DNA of 64,000 bases from Dipteris shenzhenensis (taxonomy: Eukaryota; Polypodiophyta; Polypodiopsida; Gleicheniales): the NCBI GenBank assembly GCA_047967505.1, contig CM106540.1; one strand, written 5' to 3'. Under the pieces are notes generated by a model. The model was given only the letters and a program-made list of their open reading frames with translations, ran no database searches and had not been told where the DNA came from. A program made the translations under genes and the position numbers. Below, piece after piece: positions 39,601 to 48,600 of the stretch (position 1 is the stretch's first letter; each line of letters opens with the position of its first letter).

Positions 39601-42600
39601 AGTCTTATATAGATCATCACTTATTGGGGCGATATCAGTGGAGAAGAGAGATCCACTTTCTAGGTTTCTTTGGATCCGACTACGACGCATCACCAGTCGT
39701 AATCTCTTCATAGCAATCTGCTACTTCCCACCAGAGACCTCACACTTTGCCAGGGCAGTACAAGAGCATGCTGAGACATCACCATATACATCCCTCTATC
39801 ATGATATCATGAATTTCTCGAGCTGTGGAGATGTTCTCCTAGTGGGGGACTTTCAACGCGAGGACAGGAGCATGCCAGGTGCCACTATTGAATTTTCGAG
39901 AGGATGTTGTTTACTTCTTGACTTAGATCTTACCGACGCTGACATGTCACGAGTGTCTGCTGATAGACGAGCTCCTATCACTTCTTACGGACATGCACTA
40001 CTGGATGTAGATACGGCATAGGATCTCGTTATCTATAATTGTCTTGAGCGATGTTCCTCCTCCAGCGGCTTCACGTGCTTTCGGCATGGAGGGGGGTCTA
40101 GCGTAGCTGATTATATATCGGGCCTGTCTTCACATCACACATCACAGACTTCTCCAATTTTACCACCGCCACTTGGGGCTGATCACACATATCTCTTCTT
40201 CAATATCACCACTCCCTACCTTGCTCTACCACTCACCATACCACCCACCTACACTACCTATCACGACATACACTTTGACCACAGCCTCTCACCCATATAT
40301 TTTGCATGGCTCTACACTCTACTCACCTATATTGACCATATGCCCCTTCTAGAGGACCAGGCCGCGTTGATTAGCCGATCATTGCACAAAGATGCCCTTC
40401 ATACCTTCCCGCACACCACACGTTCTAAGTGTCCACCACGTTTAGGGTTCGTGCCATGCATAGTAGGTGAGGAGTTTCGAAACACATTTCAGAGTTTTGG
40501 AAATGTTTCAGGGTAAACCGGAAACGTCTGTAAAAACGTTTCGTGCATAACAGGGTATTTAAATATATATTTTTTTCAAAAAAATAAAATATTTAGATTA
40601 TTACCACCGGATGTCCAATACTTGAAATAAACTCATGAAACATAGTGCACAGACATATGATATGTCATTTAGAACTTGAAATTGGATGCTTGAAACATAT
40701 AATTTAGTATCTGCTACTTTCAGATTTCAATGTATCGAGTACCCCAAGTGCCTATTAGGCTTTAGCATCATTTCAGCTGTGAATATCTTGTCATGATTCA
40801 TGATTCCATGTATCTTTTTCAATTCTGATTCCTGAAATATGTTATATGACCATTTGGCATTGATGCTTGAATCTACAATGATGTGTTGTTTATTTTCTGA
40901 TTTAGAAAATATAGTAAATACTTATGATCAATCCAAAAAGCTGAATAGAATCAAGTCAAGACTGAACAATGAAAACAAAGATATGTGCTCATGATTCGAG
41001 TCTTCGGTCAATGGTCATGACTTATGACTCATGAGTGAATGAGTCTCCCTCGACATCCTCGTCATCCTCCTCATCGTCGCTCTCACTAGCAACAGATGAC
41101 TCCTCAAATGTGTTAGACTCATCATCTGCTGCAGGTGGTCCAACACTCGTACTAGCATTTGATGCAAGTGGTGCAGCACTGGTACTAGCCCTCTGAGAAG
41201 ATCGTGTCGCATGAGATGGAGCTGTAATCTCCTCATAGAGCATGGAATAAAAATGCCTGTCTCCTCCTGAGGAATGTCTGGAACGTCCTTAGTTTTGTTG
41301 ATGTCAATTTTATCCAGATTGACTTGCTGTGACTCGATGAATTTCCCTTCTGCTCTAGCAGCCGCAAATTGCAATGACAAAAAACAAGTCTCTCCGACTG
41401 TGCAGTGGAGAGCCTGTTTCTCTTCTTGGTGTGAAAGAGAGCCCAAGTACTCCAGTTTCTCTCACATGGACCGGAACTACAATCCTGGGACAAAAGTTTC
41501 ATGGGAATGTCTCTGCAATTTGCAAAGCAGTGCAAATATTCAATGAGAGAGACACAAAAAGAGTACAATAGAAACAATGAAACATCTTACCATAAACTTA
41601 AAAGAGATAAGAACCCTACCAATTCTGGGGTAGAAATACCATACTTCTCCCACCAAGAAACTGGCTGCAATTGCGTGTCACGAAGCAAAGCAGTTGGTTT
41701 CCCAAACATGGAGATACTATTGCGGAACATTAGACGCTGATCCTCGAGCTTCCTCAATGTGGTAATATACTTTGTCCAACCCTCCTCAAGGTCCTCACAC
41801 AATGCTTGGCTCTCACTCCTCCACAAAGGATGCAATATATGTGTGACCGCATGGATTGGCCTATGAAACCAATCCCAACGCTTGTTCCATATCTGCTTGA
41901 TGTCTTGAACTCTACATAAGAGTTCAAAAGTTGAGGATGCAACATGAGCTTAGCAAGCATTGCAATTTGCCTAATGGAGAATATATAAATATTATGTAGG
42001 AAACAAGGTAAAATATGCTTGGTTACTAGTTAAAGAAGAACCTCTCGGGCTGTAAAACAGTGCAAGCATCCAAGGATTCCCCTATCTTGTCCATGAACTC
42101 ATATAGAAGCCCAATGGTGCTACCCTCCATATCTGTGAGTCGCAAGACACTAAGAGGGTTTAGGGCCGCCTTCACAAGGGCATGCACATCTCGCCACCAA
42201 CCGTCTCACAAAATTTCCCGAGCAAATGCATTAGACTTGGGTTCATCCCTATCATCCCATGTACACCACTCATGACACACCACAGTGCGTGATAGGCCTA
42301 GTTGCACTCTGAGTAACCTCTCTAACACAATAAACAATGAGAAGCGTGTGGTAGCGGGCTTTAGGAGCTCTAAATCACTGTTTGGCCTGAACATGCTCAA
42401 AACCTTGGGCCTCTTAGTGACAAATTTCACCATGCTTGATGCTGTAGAGAAAAGTTTGGTCACCCAATCAAGCTTCCCTATATCTTCCATCAAGAGATCA
42501 AGGATGTGGGCTGCACAAGGTGACCAAACAATCTTAGGAAACTCTTCTTCAAGCATGACTCCCATAGACACGAGCCATTATCTGTAATGACTTGTACAAT

Positions 42601-45600
42601 GTTTTGAGGTCCGATTTCAAGGATCCCATTATCTGTAATGACTTGTACAATGCTTTGAGGTTTGATTTCAAGGATAGCTCGGTGGATATGGGACCAAATA
42701 AATTCACCTGTAACGACGGTCGCTGCAATGGATGCATCAATGGCACGAAGGAACATAGTGCCTTTGCATGAGGAGACAAGAATATTGTATACACTTCTCC
42801 TCCTCACATCCGACCAAACACCACATAGCAATGTGCACCCATACTTCAAAGTAGCCTTTAGTGGCTGCAACTCCCTCTCCAAAGACTCCTGTTCCTTGCG
42901 AAGGTGTGATGTGTGCAAGGTGTGATAAGAGGGGCCATCCCACGCACAACCTATGCGTGATATGGATCTTATGGCCTTTTTCCAAGCAGGTGTGCGCACA
43001 ATGTTAAAAGACATCCCACACAGAATGAACAACTTTGTTAACTCACTAGTTGCCTCATTCATGGCAGCTTTTTGCATCCTTGTCTTCAAATGCCCTTGCT
43101 TATAAACATGCATAGTCGTCCTTTTGGCTCGAGGTGCTGAGCTTGATCTATCACCAATACCAACAACATTATTGGCCTCTTCTCCCTCCAAGTCCTCTGT
43201 ATTTGTGTGAGATCTCTTGGATACTGCATTACCTGAATCTCCTTGAATGGATTCCCAATTCGGGAGTTCATGAATGGGAATTCCTGTTACCTTGGACTTC
43301 AACCCTTTTAGTTGGTTGAAAATCTCTTCAGTAACCTGCTTACATGGACCAGCACCAAAGCCTGAGGTGTGAGAGAAATGTCAAACTTAAAACTCAAAAC
43401 TGAAAAGTAAATAGATATTATACTGTAGTACCATGAATCATACATGCAACATGATTCATAATAAAGAGTAAAGTTAAAAGTATCAATATGAATCATGACT
43501 TAGAACTCAAAAGACATGTGTCAAAGACTCGGGTCCTAGCAATGAAAAGAGAAGTCTCAAGCTGAAAAATAAATATTGCCAAGTAATACACACTATTAGT
43601 AACTACTCATGACTCAAGGCTCATCCTCATTAGATGAGTCACTGGATCTAAAATCCCCGTCTGTGATAGTATTGCCCTCACTATCATATTGTGGCTCCAC
43701 TACAGCCACATCAATGTCATCTTGCTCTGAGTCTGACTCATCATCACCAACACAACACCTCATCATCTGCCAAGGAGGCCTCCCCATCTGTCAAGGACTG
43801 TGAAGTACTGGCTCTCTGCTCGTTGCCTCGACGAGAATAAGTCCTCACTCCTCCTTGAGATCCTCCTGAACCACGTTGAATAGTACATCCACGACCTCTA
43901 CCTAGGCCTTTGCCTCTCAATGTTGTAACTACAGCTCTATGACGTATGACGTACGGCCGTCGACCTTACCCAAAATGCAATTTTTGGGCAAAAGCAGGTA
44001 GGTTTCTAACGTTTCGAAAGATTATAAAGTATCTAAACGTTTCTAATGTTTCTAACCTTAAGAAACGTGTATCTATTCAACCATGTCATGTACTACAGGG
44101 CAACACAGGCTACCTTGGTTGGCACTAGCATCTTCTATGGCACTAGCAGCTCAGGGTGATCAGAGATGTTCGTATGCGTGCACATGCGGATGGTTTAAGA
44201 GATTGGGTTTTCATATAGACAGACTGCTTGCCTTCCAGTACAGCATTCATGCTCCGTTTGTCCCGTTCCGAGGCAATGAATTCAACCCAATCATCCGGGA
44301 GGATCTTCTACAGCTACATACATTCAGGCGTGGCTAGCACAGGCAAAGCTCCCGGTCAAGCTCAGTTTCTATCGTGACCACTGCTTGCACATCTCTGCAG
44401 AGGGTTTCATCATCCCACCAAGGTACATCCAGATCCACCTACCACATTCACTCAGGGTTGCCCTTGGAGAGTAACGTGTATCATTGCACTGACTGCGTAT
44501 CGAGAGCGGGATTCTCAGAAAGATTCGTATCTGCACATTGTGTGTGAGCACCATGAGGTGGAGTCAGAGGAGCACTTTCTCTTTTGTCGCCTAGTCTACT
44601 ATGAGATTCGTGGACAATACCATTGCCTTTTCAGAGACGGATTCAAGGGCCTCTCCAAACTCCTCCTATACCGAGATTAGAGATGCCTGGCATATTTTAT
44701 TTACAAGGCAGTCCGACAAGAGATCGCCTCATCAGATCAAGGAGACAGGAGCAGGGGACCGTGCCCGATCCATCTTAGAGTACGATCACAGATTTCTTCC
44801 AGACAGAGCAGGTTGCTATCCCATCCATTGTCGGTAGGAGAGGGAGAGACCTTGAGACTAAGACACAGCACACCCGGCAGAGGACAGACACACAGATCAC
44901 ACTCACTGTGACATCTCCTCCATTTTCAGACCTGGGATGCAGCTGATCGGGGTTATAGTGGCGCTCGTCAGACGTTGGGTAGCAGCCACGAGAGCATGAC
45001 AAGTTACTCATCCAGATAGCAGATATCGATCCATTATGGGCTTCTTGCCTACACAGCCCAATCCGCTGTTGGGTACAGCTTGATGTTCTATATGCCATTG
45101 TATTCTGTTGGATCAGAATGTGTTTCCACATGAGGAGGAGGATTCCAAGATGGCTGTATATGATTTTGATGGACATGTTCTAGTTTGAGAACCTCTAAGC
45201 TTATGCTACGGTAAGTGTTTGGTAGGAATATATTTTATGTATAAGGAAGCACCAAATCAGTGAATAGAATTGTAATTCTCCAATGCACAGTTCTTTCCGA
45301 AGGAACTTCCAAGTTAAGCTTTAAAATACTTGGAAGAGTATCTGTATGGAGTTTATCACTTCATTCAGAAAGATTTGAGAGGATTCTCAAAGAAAGAGGA
45401 TATGGAAAGATTCCAAGAAACAGCTTTATTAAGACTAAGTATCTCTTTTATGTTGATAAAGTTTGCCTTATGAAGATCTAACCCTTGTATGGCAACGCAA
45501 GGAGAATAGTGGATTGAATTTGTTTCATGGAAACACTACTCATAAATAGAGCCTGATGTGCTCAAGTATCGGTACAAGTGATCATTGGCCAAGTGTTTCT

Positions 45601-48600
45601 TTCCTTTATTTGGGAATCAAAGGTGGAGTTGCAGCCAAAGAAGCCGAGGGGAAAACAAAGCCTTTGGAAGAAGCAGCCCATCTTATTACGGAACTGTTGA
45701 GTTTATTTGCAAGGAAGATGATAAGCAAAGTATGGAAAAACTGATGGATTTCTATTATTAGAGTCTTATGACTGTTTTGGAACACTTTCCTTCCACCACC
45801 AGCATAAATGGCAGGAGTCAAGGCCTACGAAAGGAAAATTCATCAACTCCACAGGAAACAAGGGCATGGATTTCTAAGAAAAAGAAGGGCCTATGGCTGC
45901 CCAATGCTCTGAAAGAGCAGGAAATGACAAGAAAAAGAAGGGCCTATGGCTACCTAGTGCTCTTAAAGAGCAGGAAATGCCAAAGAAAAGCAAGAATCTC
46001 CGTGCGGAAAGAAAGTGTTTTAGATACAGAAAGATGGGCGTGTGGCTACCTAGTGCCCTGGAAGACCAGTCGGCCAAAAGGAGCAGAGAATGCCACAAGA
46101 CCCATCTAAATCAACGATCGGAAGTTACTAGATTCCAAGGTCCACTTTAGATGGAAGAGATGGAGGAGATCCTCTAGCAAACAAACTGTGTACCGTACAA
46201 CAAAGAAAAACATCAAAAGGCAAGTTTATTTGTAGGTACCTATCTTGCCAAGTATCAGAACTATTAGGCAATTGACACCAAGATAGATTGTATCCTCAAG
46301 TTTTACAGCTGTGTCAAGAATCTTTTCAGTTGAGGACAGCTGATTAGAAACAGAGGGGATGCCACCAAATTGGTACTCCTCCCAATAGATAAGGAGGAAT
46401 CTTTAATTGTATTGATGATGGTCAAGAAAGTTGACATTGGTTAACTAGAACAAGCCTTGTTTTACTTTTGCTTTGCATAGGTAAAAGAGAACTGTGGGAA
46501 CGCCCACCAGGGGCTAAAATTAGTCCCTGAACATGCATTTTGCTAACCTCTATTGGGTGTGTTGGAACTTGTTTGTGCAATGTGTAGGAGCTAAGAGAGT
46601 GCAAAAGGGACCCAAGGGGGGGGAGAAAAGCACAAAAGGCAAGTCCCGCGAGGCCTAAAAGAATGGACAAGGGGGCGTTTCCTTAAAAGGAGGGCCCACA
46701 AGATAAAAGAGGCTCCAAAAGCACCGTATTTATAAATAAAGCCTAAAAAGTTTGGCTTTTATGTAAAAGTAGCTTTTAGAAAGTAGGTCCTAGCTTTTTG
46801 CTAGGCCTAGTCTATTAAAGAAAGGCCCCCATGCCTCCCAGATGGATTGGAAAAGTTGTACTCAGCTTCATGCTCTTTTCAAAGTCAGTTGTACAAAGTA
46901 TTTTCTATTGCAATAAAGACCCTCGGGCCGGGTCCAGTCCTTATTTCTGGGCCCTAGTGTAGTGTTCTCTCTCTCTTGCCCTCCCAGTCACTCTCTCTCT
47001 CTTCATGGAGATTCATGTATCAGCTTCAACATTGCTGATTGGAGTTTCCAGCTTGTATTTGAAATCGTTTTTGAAGTGCTACGACTCAGATTTGCTGCGA
47101 ATTGAATATTGAAGCTATGCCCTAGCTCCAGAACGGTTACAGAAAAGATTTCGAGGAACAGTCCAAAATTATAGCACAAGGATGGAGAGCATCTGTTGTG
47201 CAGTTTTTAATGCCAGAATGTTTGCAAAAAGCCTCAAAAACTGCGGAAAAGCAGCACAGCAGCAACACCCGAACAGCTTGAAATCTGCAAAAAGTCTGCA
47301 GAGAACCGTCTGAAATCTTTAGAGGCGGCCTGTTCAGAAAAGGTTTCAATAGTTCCATAACAGAAAAAATGCCTCAAACTAGTCAACTAGCTCTCCAAAA
47401 ACACACCAAACAGAGGCGAACTGATTCAAAAGTGAGCTGCCTGCTCTAGAGTAGTTCTAGTACCTGCCCTGGTGCAACAAATGCAGGCTGCTGCTAGGAA
47501 CTAAGGTTCTTCATGATGAAATCGAAGATTCTTGTGACAGAAGTTGTCCTAGATGCTTGGGAAGCACGGGGAGGTGCGGGGAAGTAATGGGAACCTGCTT
47601 TGGTACCAAATGTGAGAAGTGGAGAGGGAGGGGAGAGCAAAACCATGAAGCAATCCTGAATTGAAGTTTCAAAAATGAAATACAAGAGGGTTGTCAACAT
47701 GGCAAAACCTAAAGCCCTTGGTAAACCCTAGGGTGAGTTAAAACTCACTCAACCACTAACTGTGGCTAGGGGAAAACTTTATAAGAAGCTTGTAGCTTCC
47801 CATCATTTGGGACCCATACGTTTAACAAGGGACCTTCATGTATAGCAAGAGCCAATATGCATCATACTCGGGTGACACCTTCTTAGGACTTGGCTTCTCC
47901 ATGAAGACGAGTGTCTTGGATAGACTCATGAAGGGATTTGTTATTAAGAATTCAAAGTGCCAATGCTTCCAAGCACATTGATTAGTTGAACCAACAACTA
48001 TGTTTTGGAGCCAAATCTCAACGAGCCCCAAGGTTTGGCCAAGACAAAGTGATTACGTGTCATGATGGTCTCCTGTATCATCTACAATAAGCCAATGGTT
48101 CCACAGCAAATTGTGCAGGCAAATTTTGCAGCAGCACCTCTGCAATTGTATGCAACTTTCAAACTATCGATAATCATGCACGTACAAATGTTAAAGGGGA
48201 TGGACGACAATAGTGGTGCATTGCCTATTAGCTATATGTTCTTAAGTATTTTGTTTAGAAGTGCTCGTTCCTAAGATTTTTTACCCTAAGTTTTTTTGTT
48301 TACATATGCTCTTTTGGGAGAGACTAAAATAAAATATTGTTATCATCACAGCCTACAGGCAATTGTAGCTCGGGTGAAGAGAACATTTACTATGTTTTGA
48401 TTAGTGTTCTCCTTGAGTGCTGGCCTTTGTCATCTGAAACTGCAGTCTGCCCCTTACCTCCAAAATGGTAACACAAACTCAGTATGAAGACCATTGAGCA
48501 CCTCCCAGAATTGGATTGAGCACCCTATTCTCTAGAGACCATTGTCTTTAGACCAGAGAGGAGAATTTCACTCAGGTATCTAGACCTATTTGAATACATT

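Larger units (their letters stand above)
40445..44080 (-). mobile_element. hAT-type DNA transposon (DUF659 family), termini uncertain
   Basis: A decayed transposase (43370-41022) lies between two AT-rich flanks that share repeated GTTTC/GAAAC motifs (GTTTCGAAAC and AAACGTTTCGTG at 40470-40545; AACGTTTCGAAAG and AAACGTTTCTAATG at 44005-44050). Subterminal repeats of this kind are typical of hAT ends. I could not identify matching terminal inverted repeats or an 8-bp target duplication. Confidence 0.6.

Noticed and set aside
40440-44100. Exact hAT ends with an 8-bp target duplication
   Set aside because: CCATG-containing stretches near 40458 and 44076 looked promising, but no 8-bp match or matching terminal inverted repeats could be aligned by eye.
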